NCBI GenBank assembly: GCA_900078375.1
Contig: FLQS01000048.1
Location: forward strand, 1 to 43,740
Length of the DNA: 43,740 bases
DNA from: an uncultured Mycobacterium sp.
Lineage (GTDB): Bacteria; Actinomycetota; Actinomycetes; Mycobacteriales; Mycobacteriaceae
Reading direction: 5' to 3'
The notes beneath the pieces are model-generated. The model ran no database searches. It saw only the letters and a program-made list of their open reading frames with translations, and was not told the DNA's origin. Within the stretch, counting starts at the first letter, position 1. Every line of letters begins with the position of its first letter. Below, one piece after another: positions 1 to 7,922 of the stretch. A program made the position numbers and the translations under genes.

Positions 1-1
1 C

Positions 2-61
2 ATCACCCCACCAACACCGCCCTCAGACGACGATCAGGACGCCGGAACGGAGGTCGCCTGA
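2..61 (+). CDS. possible 3' tail of a rightward phage gene (partial)
   Basis: The first bases read open in frame 2 and give a short proline-rich, acidic tail (ITPPTPPSDDDQDAGTEVA) before a TGA at 59-61. The composition looks like the C-terminus of a phage protein whose body lies left of the window. It would converge on the leftward integrase operon, which would explain the two hairpins that follow. With only 19 codons visible this is weak; it could be chance reading frame. Confidence 0.25.
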   Translation: MTPPTPPSDDDQDAGTEVA

Positions 62-137
62 AACACCCCGATCCACAGGTATTGACAATTCCTCGCCATT
101 TAATGGGAACGTGGCCTATTGGGGTGAGCCACTATTA

Positions 138-183
138 GTCAGGGAGGGCAGGGGATAACGGAGAGACCGTGCCCTCCACTGAC
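138..183. terminator. inverted repeat between convergent phage transcripts
   Basis: GTCAGGGAGGGCA at 138-150 is complementary to TGCCCTCCACTGAC at 170-183 apart from one inserted A, giving a 13-bp stem with a 19-nt loop. There is no long T tract on either side. It lies in a gene-free stretch (62-297) between a possible rightward gene and the leftward integrase operon, so a bidirectional terminator is the simplest reading; a protein-binding site is possible. Confidence 0.4.
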
Positions 184-249
184 ATTTCTCGCCCTCTCAT
201 TTGCCCGTAAGCGAACGAATATCCTGCCGAGGTAGCAAGCCCTAGAACG

Positions 250-291
250 CGAATGAGGCCGTCAGCGTCGATGCGCTAGCGGCCTCATTCG
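250..291 (-). terminator. hairpin just after the integrase operon
   Basis: CGAATGAGGCCG at 250-261 pairs perfectly with its complement at 280-291 (12-bp stem, 18-nt loop). It starts 7 bases beyond the stop codon of the last leftward gene (298-495). The position and perfect stem fit a transcription terminator for the integrase operon, although the T-run is short. Confidence 0.6.
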
Positions 292-297
292 GCGTTT

Positions 298-495
298 CTA
301 CTGGTCGTCCTCGATCTGCTCTGGCTCTAGGCGAGAGAGTTCGTAGAGGGATGCGACAGTGCTTGGCAAATCCGACAAATTTGTCGGATTTATCTTGCGA
401 CCTATGGACATGAGTCGCTGAGCTCTCCGATCCCGATCTGCTTGAGCATCGCCAGCCAACTCGGTCAGGCGGGGTTTCCTCCCATCATCACGCAC
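298..495 (-). CDS. small phage protein with LYELSRL motif
   Basis: This 65-residue protein is the last gene of the leftward integrase operon. The C-terminal half (residues about 32-58, around INPTNLSDLPSTVASLYELS) resembles the 'LP-SW-TLYELTKL' segment seen in DUF3102/ParB-like phage proteins, so it may be a cut-down DNA-associated protein. The N-terminal half is basic and arginine-rich. Its ATG overlaps the 3' end of the upstream 50-codon gene, which suggests translational coupling. The function is unknown. In phiRv1-type elements the small genes beside the integrase often include directionality factors; nothing here proves that role. Confidence 0.55.
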   Translation of the reverse strand: MRDDGRKPRLTELAGDAQADRDRRAQRLMSIGRKINPTNLSDLPSTVASLYELSRLEPEQIEDDQ

Positions 496-617
496 ACCCG
501 GTCACGCACTCGCCACCGCCAGTTCCGCGCCGTCGCCTTGTCGTAGATGCGCGAGATCAGTTCCCGTGCCGCCCACCGCACTGTGTAGTCGTCGCTGGCT
601 GTGTTCGTTATGCCCAT
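465..617 (-). CDS. 50-residue phage protein, unknown
   Basis: A short frame starts at ATG 617 with a clear ribosome site (AGGGAGAG about 8 bases upstream) and ends at TGA 465-467. The product is MGITNTASDDYTVRWAAREL followed by a basic, tryptophan-containing tail (NWRWRVRDRV). It sits between the integrase and the 65-residue gene, overlapping the latter by 31 bases. Size, charge and neighbourhood fit a recombination directionality factor or another small DNA-binding protein, but no family is recognised. Confidence 0.5.
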   Translation of the reverse strand: MGITNTASDDYTVRWAARELISRIYDKATARNWRWRVRDRVCVMMGGNPA

Positions 618-643
618 GCCTGTCTCTCCCTTCCGATAGTCCG

Positions 644-2053
644 TTATACCGAAAACCGTTGCCGTACAACAGCTGTACGGTCGAACCTCTTAGGGATGGA
701 TACCACTTTCTCCCCTTTGTCATTGATCCCCACATGGAACTCAATCCCGCCATCCCGCAGCATTTTCCGGCGTTCATCTGCCGTCGCCCCGTGCCACTTC
801 TGCGCCCAGGTCACGCCCGTGCCCACCATCTCCCAATGACCCTCTACCTGTGGCCTGGCCTCTAGGTTCGCGATCTCACCAGCAACAGCGTCTAGCTGGC
901 CCTGTAGGACACCCGCCATTGTGGGCGACGTGGTACGTCCAACCTGCTCCGCAAGCGCGCCAGCACGCCGTACAGCGTCCGCGAGTGCCGTGGTGTGGTC
1001 CTCCCCAGCGACCCACTGGCGTTCCTCAATCTCTTTGTCCCCGTAGAAGTGCAACAGGGTCGCTTCGGCTGCCCCCTCCAGGAACTCAGCCCGCATCGTG
1101 ACCGGGTGCTCGCATTCCGCCCGGTAATAGCGATATTTCTTCCCGCGCGACGTTCGCGTATCAGCCCACAGCGGCGCTCCACATTCACACTTCACGAGAC
1201 CCGATAGCGGCGCGGCGTCACGCCGGGTACCGACACCTGTATTGCCGTCCAGGATGGCCCGCACGCGGTCGAACGTTTCGAGGTCGATCAGTTCCGGCCC
1301 AACCTTGACCGGCTTGCCGTCCGGCCCGAGGTCGCCGCGACTGTACTCACCTAGCAGGGCACGTGACATCAGGATGCCCCGCAGCGTGGTCGACCCCCAT
1401 TTCGCACCGCCGCGTGGGGCTGGCGTTTTCTCACGCTCAAGTCGCCGGGCAATATGCGCCAGCGGTACTCCGTCGAGCACGTCGGCCACCGCGCCCCGGA
1501 CCACCTTTGCCGCTTTCGGGTCGATGTCGAGGCGACAACCATCTCCGTTCTTCACTGCCCGGTACCCGTACGGCGGCGTGCCAGTCCCCCATCGCCCGAC
1601 GCTGCGCAGATGCCGGTGAGAGTCGGTAACCCGTGTGCTGATGTTCTGTAGTTCCATTTCCGCGATTGCTGCGAGGAATCCCGCGATAGCGCGCCCCATC
1701 GGCCCTGACAGGTCGATTGAGTCCTCGATGGTCGCGACTGTCTTGCCGCGTTCGTGTGCCCACTCGAACAGCTTGTGAAGGCCGAACGTGTTGCGGGCCA
1801 GCCGGTCGAGCTTCCACGCCACGATGCCGTCGAACTCGGGCCAGCGGTTATTCAGCCAGTCGCCGAACTGTGGCGTATCGAACGGCGAGAGCTTGCCCGA
1901 CACATCGATATCCTCAGCCCATCCCACGATGGTGTGTCCGTGCATCTTGGCCCATTGTTCAATGTGCTCACGCTGACGTTCCACGCTGGTCGACTCATCC
2001 GTGTGGACCGAGAGCCGCACCCTGCCCAGGTAGTTGCCCATATGACCGAGCAT
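644..2053 (-). CDS. large serine integrase
   Basis: This 469-residue site-specific recombinase of the large serine family (Bxb1, phiRv1 and similar) would integrate the phage-like element. The N-terminal resolvase domain (about 8-150) has the catalytic core: R13 and S15 in RVRLS, then the SVERQ box (23-27), and R84/R87 in KLDRLAR. A recombinase domain follows (about 155-275), then a zinc ribbon with C289, C291, C314 and H316 as likely ligands, and a coiled-coil C-terminal region. All expected parts are present and the frame is intact, so it should be active. The start is ATG 2053; a second in-frame ATG lies four codons on. Its 5' end overlaps, on the other strand, the ATG of the chimeric decarboxylase remnant, so the gene lies right at the attachment junction, as is usual in these elements. 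Confidence 0.95.
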   Translation of the reverse strand: MLGHMGNYLGRVRLSVHTDESTSVERQREHIEQWAKMHGHTIVGWAEDIDVSGKLSPFDTPQFGDWLNNRWPEFDGIVAWKLDRLARNTFGLHKLFEWAHERGKTVATIEDSIDLSGPMGRAIAGFLAAIAEMELQNISTRVTDSHRHLRSVGRWGTGTPPYGYRAVKNGDGCRLDIDPKAAKVVRGAVADVLDGVPLAHIARRLEREKTPAPRGGAKWGSTTLRGILMSRALLGEYSRGDLGPDGKPVKVGPELIDLETFDRVRAILDGNTGVGTRRDAAPLSGLVKCECGAPLWADTRTSRGKKYRYYRAECEHPVTMRAEFLEGAAEATLLHFYGDKEIEERQWVAGEDHTTALADAVRRAGALAEQVGRTTSPTMAGVLQGQLDAVAGEIANLEARPQVEGHWEMVGTGVTWAQKWHGATADERRKMLRDGGIEFHVGINDKGEKVVSIPKRFDRTAVVRQRFSV

Positions 2054-2305
2054 AGACCTGTTGTGGGTTTATATCAGTACCGGCTGCCGCTGAAGACCCG
2101 CAGCATGTTGAACCTGGCGATGATCTCGGTGCTCAACCGCCCGCACGAGCTGAAGACCCATGTGCGCGGGGCGCTGACCAACGGTGTCACCCGCGAGGAA
2201 ATCCGCGAGGTGCTGCTGCAGGTGGCGATCTACGCCGGCGCTCCCGCCGCGGTCGACGGCTTCCGCGTCGCGCGGGAGGCCTTCGCCGAACTCGACGCCC
2301 AGTGA
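2042..2305 (+). pseudogene. carboxymuconolactone decarboxylase-like gene, 3' part, cut by the phage
   Basis: The frame encodes the C-terminal core of the CMD/AhpD-like family: LPLKTRSMLNLAMISVLNR, then a region with HVRGALTNGVTREEIREVLL and a final AAVDGFRVAREAF helix. Complete family members of this type (PcaC-like) are usually about 120-140 residues, so the first third to half is missing. The break falls where the phage DNA ends, near 2070. An ATG at 2042, supplied by phage DNA, keeps an 87-codon frame open (MTEHRPVVGLYQ...), so a chimeric protein might still be made. The stop overlaps the GTG start of the next gene (GTGA), showing that the original pair was an operon. Confidence 0.8.
2060..2095. 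other. element/chromosome junction (att site)
   Basis: The crossover must lie between the integrase start (2053) and the point where decarboxylase homology begins (codons for LPLKTRS, about 2086). Serine integrases use short cores, so the exact bases cannot be fixed without the empty site or the other end of the element. Confidence 0.5.
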
Positions 2306-3207
2306 GCCGCCCGGACGTCGGGTTCATCGGCCTGGGCAATATCGGCTTCCGGATGGCCGCCCGCCTGATCGAGACCGGTCAGCCGTTGGTCGTCTTCGAC
2401 ACCCGCCCGGAGGCCGTGGCCGCCGCCGTCGAACTGGGTGCCCGGGCCGCCTCGTCGCCGCGCGATGTCGCCGACCGCACCGAGACCGTGCTGGCGAGCC
2501 TGCCGTCGGTGCAGGCCTCCCGCGACGTCGCGACGGGGCGTGACGGGGTGATCGGGGGAACCCGCATCAAACGTTTCGTCGACCTGTCCACCGTCGGCAG
2601 CACGGCCGCACAACGCATCCAGGCGCAGCTGTCCGAGCGCGGGATCGCGATGCTCGACAGCCCGGTCAGCGGCGGAGTCGGTGGTGCGGCGAAAGGCACT
2701 CTGGCACTGATGGTTTCGGGTCCACGTGCGGAGTACGACATCGTCGAGCCGGTGCTGGCCCAGCTCGGCACCCCGATTTTCGTCGACACCAAATCCGGTG
2801 CGGGCCAGACGATGAAACTGGTGAACAACCTGCTGGCGGCCACAGCGCTGGCGGCCACCTGCGAAGTGGTGGTGATGGGTGTCAAGGCCGGCTTGGATCC
2901 GTCGGTGATGATCGATGTGATCAACGCCGGCTCGGGGGCCACCAACGCCAGTCGCGACAAGTTTCCCAATGCGATTCTGCCGCGCAGCTTCGACTACGGA
3001 TTCGCCACCGGTCTCATGGTCAAGGACGTCCGGCTCTACCTCGAGGAGGCCGAAACGCTCGGCCTGTCAACGGAAGTCGCCGCGGCGGTGGCGCGGATCT
3101 GGGAGACGGTCATGCGCGAAGAAGGTCCGGAGTCCGATTTCACGTCGGCGATCAAACCCATCGAGGCGGCCGGCGGCGTCATCGTGGACGGACGGCCCGC
3201 AGGTTAA
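2302..3207 (+). CDS. beta-hydroxyacid dehydrogenase (3-hydroxyisobutyrate dehydrogenase family)
   Basis: This 301-residue NAD(P)-dependent dehydrogenase has an N-terminal Rossmann fold with GFIGLGNIGFRMA (residues 6-18), the substrate-binding DSPVSGGVGGAAKGTL segment (about 116-131) and the catalytic lysine region GAGQTMKLVNN near 170. The all-helical C-terminal domain is complete. Family members oxidise 3-hydroxyisobutyrate, tartronate semialdehyde or similar acids; the substrate here cannot be read. GTG 2302 overlaps the stop of the truncated decarboxylase by 4 bases, so the gene was the second in that operon. After the phage insertion its expression must come from the phage side or a new promoter. 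The partnership hints at degradation of an aromatic or hydroxyacid compound. Confidence 0.85.
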   Translation: MSRPDVGFIGLGNIGFRMAARLIETGQPLVVFDTRPEAVAAAVELGARAASSPRDVADRTETVLASLPSVQASRDVATGRDGVIGGTRIKRFVDLSTVGSTAAQRIQAQLSERGIAMLDSPVSGGVGGAAKGTLALMVSGPRAEYDIVEPVLAQLGTPIFVDTKSGAGQTMKLVNNLLAATALAATCEVVVMGVKAGLDPSVMIDVINAGSGATNASRDKFPNAILPRSFDYGFATGLMVKDVRLYLEEAETLGLSTEVAAAVARIWETVMREEGPESDFTSAIKPIEAAGGVIVDGRPAG

Positions 3208-3465
3208 AGCGCGCGCCACCAGCTGATCGGCCGCACGGCGGCTGAATTACTCTGCCAAGCCGGGCGCCACAGGCCCTCCGTGGATTTCGCGGCCTGGCCG
3301 TCCTTCATGAGCCGGACCCGACGACTCAACCAGTTGCGTGATGCCGTCATCACGACCTCCTACTGTTGCGCCGCGAGCCAAGACACCGATTATGCGCAAT
3401 GCTCGCGGCGAAGCAGGTTTGCCCAGATTGACGTTGCCTGAACGACAGCCGAAGAATTGGCGGCG

Positions 3466-3709
3466 CTAACCGCCGAAAAGCAGGTACAGGCCGGTGAGAG
3501 TGTAGGCCACCATCGTCAGCATCTCATTAGCTGCCCGGTGATCTGGTGACCGGCCACCACGAAACACACCTTGAGGGTGGCCAACACCGAAGGGTGCGTT
3601 GACAACAGATAGTTCACCTCGACGCCGCACAGACCGAACAGGGCGAAGACCGTCTGCTGGTCTCGTTCGACGAGGTACGAAAGGTGGTGCGCGAACACAT
3701 ATCCGACGC
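3466..3709 (-). pseudogene. remnant of a small membrane protein gene
   Basis: Read leftward from the end of the TetR gene there is a hydrophobic stretch without a start: VGYVFAHHLSYLVERDQQ, then about 40 mostly apolar residues to HQITGQLMRC and a TGA at 3516. A different frame continues the pattern with MLTMVAYTLTGLYLLFGG and stops at 3466. Together they read like the frameshifted C-terminus of a multi-pass membrane protein. The adjoining 3208-3465 has no convincing gene in any frame. The family is not identified. Confidence 0.4.
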
Positions 3710-4315
3710 CTACCGGGAAGCGCCCGCGTTGACCAGCGGTAGGAACACGTCGTCGACGATCCCCTCGATCACCTCGTCGGGAACGGGCTGCAATCGCACC
3801 ATCAGCTCGTAGCGGAACAACTCGACCGGCACCCGCGCCACCCGCTCGCTGATCTGGCCCGGTGCGACCTCGCCGCGCGCAACGGCTTGCTCGATGATGT
3901 CGTCGATCATGGTGGACCGATCGCCCTGAACGACGGCAGCGAGCTCGGCGAGGTTGGTATCGGCGTCCCGATAGAACCCGCCGAGCCGGGTGAACACCAA
4001 GACAGCCATCCGCAACCGCAGCTCGTTCGCCGCCTTCAGCAGCGCGACGACATCCCCGCGCAACGACCCGGTGTTCGGCATCGGGACAGCATCCGATGTC
4101 ACGTGGTCCAGCAGGGTCGCGAGCACCAAATCCTGTTTGTTGGGCCACCGGCGATACAGCACGGCGCGGCTGGTGCCCGCGCGCGTCGCTACCGCGTCGA
4201 TGGTCAGGTCGTCATATCCGGCCTCCGTCAGCTCCGCCCACGCGGCATCCAGGAGCGCTTTCTCCAGAACCTCACCGCGGCGGCGCTGCGGCGGCGCGTC
4301 CTTCTTAAGAGACAT
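3710..4315 (-). CDS. TetR-family transcriptional regulator
   Basis: This 201-residue protein has a TetR N-terminal helix-turn-helix at about 32-62 (LTIDAVATRAGTSRAVLYRR, then WPNKQDLV) and a ligand-binding helical C-terminal domain. Its gene diverges from the FAD monooxygenase at 4387 with a 71-base gap containing a near-palindrome, the classic layout for a repressor controlling itself and its neighbour. The ligand is unknown but would plausibly be the monooxygenase substrate. Confidence 0.9.
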   Translation of the reverse strand: MSLKKDAPPQRRRGEVLEKALLDAAWAELTEAGYDDLTIDAVATRAGTSRAVLYRRWPNKQDLVLATLLDHVTSDAVPMPNTGSLRGDVVALLKAANELRLRMAVLVFTRLGGFYRDADTNLAELAAVVQGDRSTMIDDIIEQAVARGEVAPGQISERVARVPVELFRYELMVRLQPVPDEVIEGIVDDVFLPLVNAGASR

Positions 4316-4346
4316 TGCGTTCCCTAACTGGTGAGGCTATGGTTCG

Positions 4347-4367
4347 TAAGAGACGGTTTGTATCTTA
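4347..4367. promoter_or_regulatory. candidate TetR operator
   Basis: TAAGAGACGGTTTGTATCTT plus a final A forms an imperfect 21-bp palindrome: positions 1-5 pair with 17-21 and AC pairs with GT further in. The AnAC-n-GTnT pattern is typical of TetR operators. It lies between the divergent TetR gene and the monooxygenase, 20 bases before the latter's start, and would cover its promoter. Confidence 0.55.
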
Positions 4368-4386
4368 ATGGAAGGGGTCGATCTCG

Positions 4387-5493
4387 ATGCGCATTCTGGT
4401 TTCCGGTGCAGGCATGGCCGGTCTGAGCACCGGTATCACCCTCGGCGCGGCCGGCCACGACGTCAGCATCGTCGAACGAGCGAACCATCTGCGAGTCAAC
4501 GGATCTCCGATCGATATCCGGGGTGACGCGCTCGCGGTCGCCGACAAGATGGGGGTGCTGGACGCGATTCGCGCTCGTCGCGTGGACATGAGCGAACGAA
4601 TCCAGTTCGTCGACGCATCCGGCCGCACTCTTGCCGAGCTGCCCGACTCGGAGGTCAACGATTGCCCCGACGACACCGAGATTCCCCGTGAGGATCTCGC
4701 GTGGGTTCTGCGCGATGCGCTCGACCCGGCGACGACGCTGACGTTCGGCCAATCCATCGCCGAGCTTCACGACGACAGCGCCGGAGTGGACGTCCGATTC
4801 GCCTCCGGCGAGCGGCAGCGCTACGACCTCGTCGTCGGCGCCGATGGCATGCACTCGGCCACTCGGGGCCTGGTTTTCGGTCCGGAGCGTCAGTTCATGC
4901 GGCACCTCGGCTTCTACGTGGCGCTGGCCGATCTGCCGAACTACGCCCAATCCGACCGCCACAACCCGATGTACAACATCCCTGGGCGGATGGCCGGAAT
5001 CGCCGCTTATCGCGATAAAGCATTGGCGGTGTTCATATTTCGCTCGCCGTGGATCGACTACGACTATCACGACCTGGCCGCACAGAAGCAGATACTGGTC
5101 GACGCCTTCGCGGGCCACGGCGAGTGGAAGATCCCCGAACTACTCGACGCGGCGGTCGGCGACCCCGAGCTTTACTTCGACTCGGTCAGCCAGATTCACA
5201 TGCCGAACTGGCACCGAGGGCGCGTGGTGCTCGTCGGAGATTCCGCGTATTGCGCCTCTCCGCTGTCCGGCCGCGGCACCAGTCTGGCCATGTCCGGTGC
5301 TTGGTTGCTCGCGGAGGCGCTGCGCGATCACCCAGACGACATCGCCGCGGCGTTCGAACAGTACGAGCGTGAGCAGCTCCCGCACGTGACCTATGCGCAG
5401 GGCACCGCGGGCCCAGGCGGCGACGTCTTGGTGCCCGCCACCCAGCAGGAGATCGACACCCGCAACAGCCGGTTGAGCGCGCTGATTCCGTGA
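4387..5493 (+). CDS. FAD-dependent aromatic monooxygenase (PHBH/TetX-like)
   Basis: This 368-residue class A flavoprotein monooxygenase shows the FAD dinucleotide motif GAGMAG (residues 6-11), the DG motif VVGADGMHS (about 151-159) and the GD motif VVLVGDSAY followed by SPLSGRGTSLAMSGA (about 281-310). Enzymes of this family hydroxylate aromatic or polyketide-like compounds with NAD(P)H and oxygen, and some inactivate tetracyclines or rifamycins. ATG 4387 has a ribosome site (GGAAGGGG) about 9 bases upstream. It is probably repressed by the divergent TetR protein. A substrate cannot be assigned; drug modification and aromatic catabolism are both possible. Confidence 0.88.
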   Translation: MRILVSGAGMAGLSTGITLGAAGHDVSIVERANHLRVNGSPIDIRGDALAVADKMGVLDAIRARRVDMSERIQFVDASGRTLAELPDSEVNDCPDDTEIPREDLAWVLRDALDPATTLTFGQSIAELHDDSAGVDVRFASGERQRYDLVVGADGMHSATRGLVFGPERQFMRHLGFYVALADLPNYAQSDRHNPMYNIPGRMAGIAAYRDKALAVFIFRSPWIDYDYHDLAAQKQILVDAFAGHGEWKIPELLDAAVGDPELYFDSVSQIHMPNWHRGRVVLVGDSAYCASPLSGRGTSLAMSGAWLLAEALRDHPDDIAAAFEQYEREQLPHVTYAQGTAGPGGDVLVPATQQEIDTRNSRLSALIP

Positions 5494-5497
5494 GGCG

Positions 5498-6091
5498 TCA
5501 GGCCGAGCCAGTGACGATGTCGACGAACAGCTTGTGTACCCGGCGATCACCGGTCATCTCGGGGTGAAACGCGGTGGCCAGCACTCGGCCCTGCTGCACC
5601 GCCACAATGTGGTCGTCGGCGCGGGCCAGCACCCGCACCTGCGGCCCGACCCGCTCCACCCAGGGCGCCCGGATGAAGACCGCGTGCGCGGGTCCATCCA
5701 GCCCCTTGAAGGTGATATCACCCTCGAAGGAGTCGACCTGGCGTCCGAATGCGTTGCGCCGCACGGTCATATCGATTCCCCCGAGGGGCACCGCTTCGCG
5801 GCCTGGGGCGCCGGCGTCGAGGATCTCGGTGGCCAGCAGGATCATCCCCGCGCACGAACCGTAGGCCGGCATGCCGTCGGCCAGACGTTGCCGCAGCGGC
5901 TCGAGCAGTTCGAGCTCGCGCAGCAGGTGGCTCATCGTGGTCGATTCGCCACCGGGGATCACCAGGGCATCGACCGTGTCGAGCTCGCTGCGGCGGCGCA
6001 CCGTGCACACCTCGGCGCCGGCCGCACGCAGGGCCGCCAGGTGCTCCCGGGTGTCGCCCTGCAGTGCCAGTACGCCCACCCGGACACTCAT
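5498..6091 (-). CDS. pdxT: pyridoxal 5'-phosphate synthase glutaminase subunit
   Basis: PdxT hydrolyses glutamine and passes ammonia to PdxS to make pyridoxal 5'-phosphate. The 197-residue protein has the oxyanion box PGGESTTM (46-53), the nucleophile C80 in YGSCAGMIL, and the H176/E178 pair in FHPEMTGD, so the triad is complete. The start at ATG 6091 matches known PdxT proteins (MSVRVGVLALQGD) and overlaps the tesB stop by 4 bases. pdxS lies just upstream of tesB, so pdxS-tesB-pdxT form one leftward operon, as in M. tuberculosis. Confidence 0.96.
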   Translation of the reverse strand: MSVRVGVLALQGDTREHLAALRAAGAEVCTVRRRSELDTVDALVIPGGESTTMSHLLRELELLEPLRQRLADGMPAYGSCAGMILLATEILDAGAPGREAVPLGGIDMTVRRNAFGRQVDSFEGDITFKGLDGPAHAVFIRAPWVERVGPQVRVLARADDHIVAVQQGRVLATAFHPEMTGDRRVHKLFVDIVTGSA

Positions 6092-6930
6092 GGCCCGGTG
6101 TATCCGCGCCGGAAGCGGGTGAGGCCCTCCTGCATGACGGCCGCGACCATCTCGCCGTTCTGGTTGAAGATCTTGCCCTGGGTCAGCGACCGGCCGCCGC
6201 ACGCCGACGGCGAGGACTGGTCGTAGAGCAGCCATTCGTCGGCGCGGAACGGCCGCATGAACCACATGGCGTGATCCAGCGAGGCGACATTGAGGTGTTT
6301 ACGTTCCTCGGGGTGGTTGACCTGCGCCGAGCCGAGCAGCGTGAGATCACTCATGTAGGCCAGCGCGCAGATGTGCAGCACGTAATCGTCGGGCAGCGGG
6401 TCCTTGTGCTTGAACCACACCTGCTGCTGGGAGGCCTTGCCCGGCAGGCGGGCCACCTGGTCCCGGGGGACGATGCGGACATCCCACTCGGCGAACTGCG
6501 AGAAGCCGGCGTCATCGAAGACTCCGCCCTTGGAGATGAACCCGGGCAGGTCGTCGGGCGGCGGCGCGGCGGGCATCGCGTCCTGGTGCTCGATACCGCT
6601 CTGGTCCTGCTGGAACGACGCCGACATCGAGAAGATGGTCTCGCCGTGCTGGATCGCGTTGACCCGACGGGTGACGAACGATCCGCCGTCGCGCAGCTGC
6701 TCCACGATGTACACCGCCGGGGCGGTGGCGTCGCCGGGCCGCAGGAAGTAGCCGTGCAGCGAGTGCACCTGGAACGTGGGGTCAACGGTGCGGACGGCCG
6801 ACACCAGTGACTGCCCCGCGACGTGGCCGCCGAAAGTGCGCTGCAGGAAACCGGATTCGGGGCTGAACACCTGACCGCGGTAGATATTGACCTCGAGCTG
6901 CTCCAGATCGAGGATCTCTTCGATCGCCAT
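6088..6930 (-). CDS. tesB: acyl-CoA thioesterase II
   Basis: A double-hotdog thioesterase of 280 residues that hydrolyses acyl-CoA to free acid and CoA. The first hotdog carries the substrate helix around RTFGGHVAGQSLVSA (31-45) and the HSLHGYFLRPGD strand. The second has SLDHAMWFMRPF, whose Asp-His segment is the family's catalytic Asp region, and GGRSLTQGKIF with the Ser/Thr and Gln positions. It sits between pdxS (3-base gap) and pdxT (4-base overlap). Its metabolic link to vitamin B6 is unknown, but the arrangement is conserved in mycobacteria. Confidence 0.93.
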   Translation of the reverse strand: MAIEEILDLEQLEVNIYRGQVFSPESGFLQRTFGGHVAGQSLVSAVRTVDPTFQVHSLHGYFLRPGDATAPAVYIVEQLRDGGSFVTRRVNAIQHGETIFSMSASFQQDQSGIEHQDAMPAAPPPDDLPGFISKGGVFDDAGFSQFAEWDVRIVPRDQVARLPGKASQQQVWFKHKDPLPDDYVLHICALAYMSDLTLLGSAQVNHPEERKHLNVASLDHAMWFMRPFRADEWLLYDQSSPSACGGRSLTQGKIFNQNGEMVAAVMQEGLTRFRRGYTGP

Positions 6931-6933
6931 TTA

Positions 6934-7842
6934 CTACCAGCCCCGCTGTGCGAGTCGGTGCGGCTCCGCGATCTCCTCCACGTTGATTCCGACCATGGGC
7001 TCGCCCAGCCCCCGCGACACCCGTGCCAACACATCGGGGTCGTCGAAGAAGGTGGTGGCCTTGACGATGGCGGCGGCCCGCACGGCGGGGTCACCGGACT
7101 TGAAGATGCCCGAGCCGACGAAGAGGCCCTCCGCACCGAGCTGCATCATCATCGCGGCGTCGGCCGGAGTGGCGATACCGCCCGCGGTGAACAGCGTCAC
7201 CGGCAGCTTGCCCGCCCGGGCCACCTCCACGACCAGGTCGTAGGGGGCCTGCAACTCCTTGGCCGCGACGTAGAGCTCGTCCTCGGACAGTGACGACAGC
7301 CGCCGGATCTCCCCGCCGATGGACCGCATGTGGGTGGTCGCGTTGGAGACGTCACCGGTGCCGGCCTCACCCTTGGAGCGGATCATCGCCGCGCCCTCGG
7401 TGATGCGACGCAGGGCCTCACCCAGGTTGGTGGCCCCGCACACGAACGGAACCGTGAACTTCCACTTGTCGATGTGGTGGGTGTAGTCGGCCGGGGTCAA
7501 CACCTCAGACTCGTCGATGTAGTCCACACCGAGGCTCTGCAGGATCTGCGCCTCGACGAAGTGGCCGATGCGGGCCTTGGCCATCACCGGGATGGTGACC
7601 GCCGCGATGATGCCCTCGATCAGATCGGGGTCACTCATCCGGGCCACGCCGCCCTGCGCACGGATATCAGCAGGGACGCGTTCCAGCGCCATAACGGCCA
7701 CTGCTCCGGCGCCCTCGGCGATGCGCGCCTGCTCGGGGGTGACGACGTCCATGATGACGCCGCCCTTGAGCATCTCCGCCATGCCGCGCTTGACCCGTGC
7801 GGTACCGGTCTGCGCGGGGCTGCCCGAGCCGTTGGTATCCAC
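6934..7842 (-). CDS. pdxS: pyridoxal 5'-phosphate synthase lyase subunit
   Basis: PdxS condenses ribose 5-phosphate, glyceraldehyde 3-phosphate and ammonia into pyridoxal phosphate. The 302-residue TIM barrel shows KGGVIMDVVTPEQARIAE with the conserved Asp, PVMAKARIGHFVEAQIL with the Schiff-base lysine, and RSKGEAGTG with the second lysine. The start is GTG 7842. Going upstream there is a TACACT -10-like hexamer (reverse strand of 7871-7876) about 30 bases from the start, with no obvious -35, so this is the likely operon promoter. It is the first gene of pdxS-tesB-pdxT. Confidence 0.96.
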   Translation of the reverse strand: MDTNGSGSPAQTGTARVKRGMAEMLKGGVIMDVVTPEQARIAEGAGAVAVMALERVPADIRAQGGVARMSDPDLIEGIIAAVTIPVMAKARIGHFVEAQILQSLGVDYIDESEVLTPADYTHHIDKWKFTVPFVCGATNLGEALRRITEGAAMIRSKGEAGTGDVSNATTHMRSIGGEIRRLSSLSEDELYVAAKELQAPYDLVVEVARAGKLPVTLFTAGGIATPADAAMMMQLGAEGLFVGSGIFKSGDPAVRAAAIVKATTFFDDPDVLARVSRGLGEPMVGINVEEIAEPHRLAQRGW

Positions 7843-7922
7843 TGTCAGTCCCTTCGTTTGATACGGATCCAGTGTAAAGGGCTATCCCAAACTGAATATC
7901 TCCGCTGTTCGATGCCCGGCGT

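Noticed and set aside
1754..2041. Extension of the decarboxylase frame into the integrase gene
   Set aside because: The upstream codons are antisense to the integrase and do not resemble the decarboxylase N-terminus.
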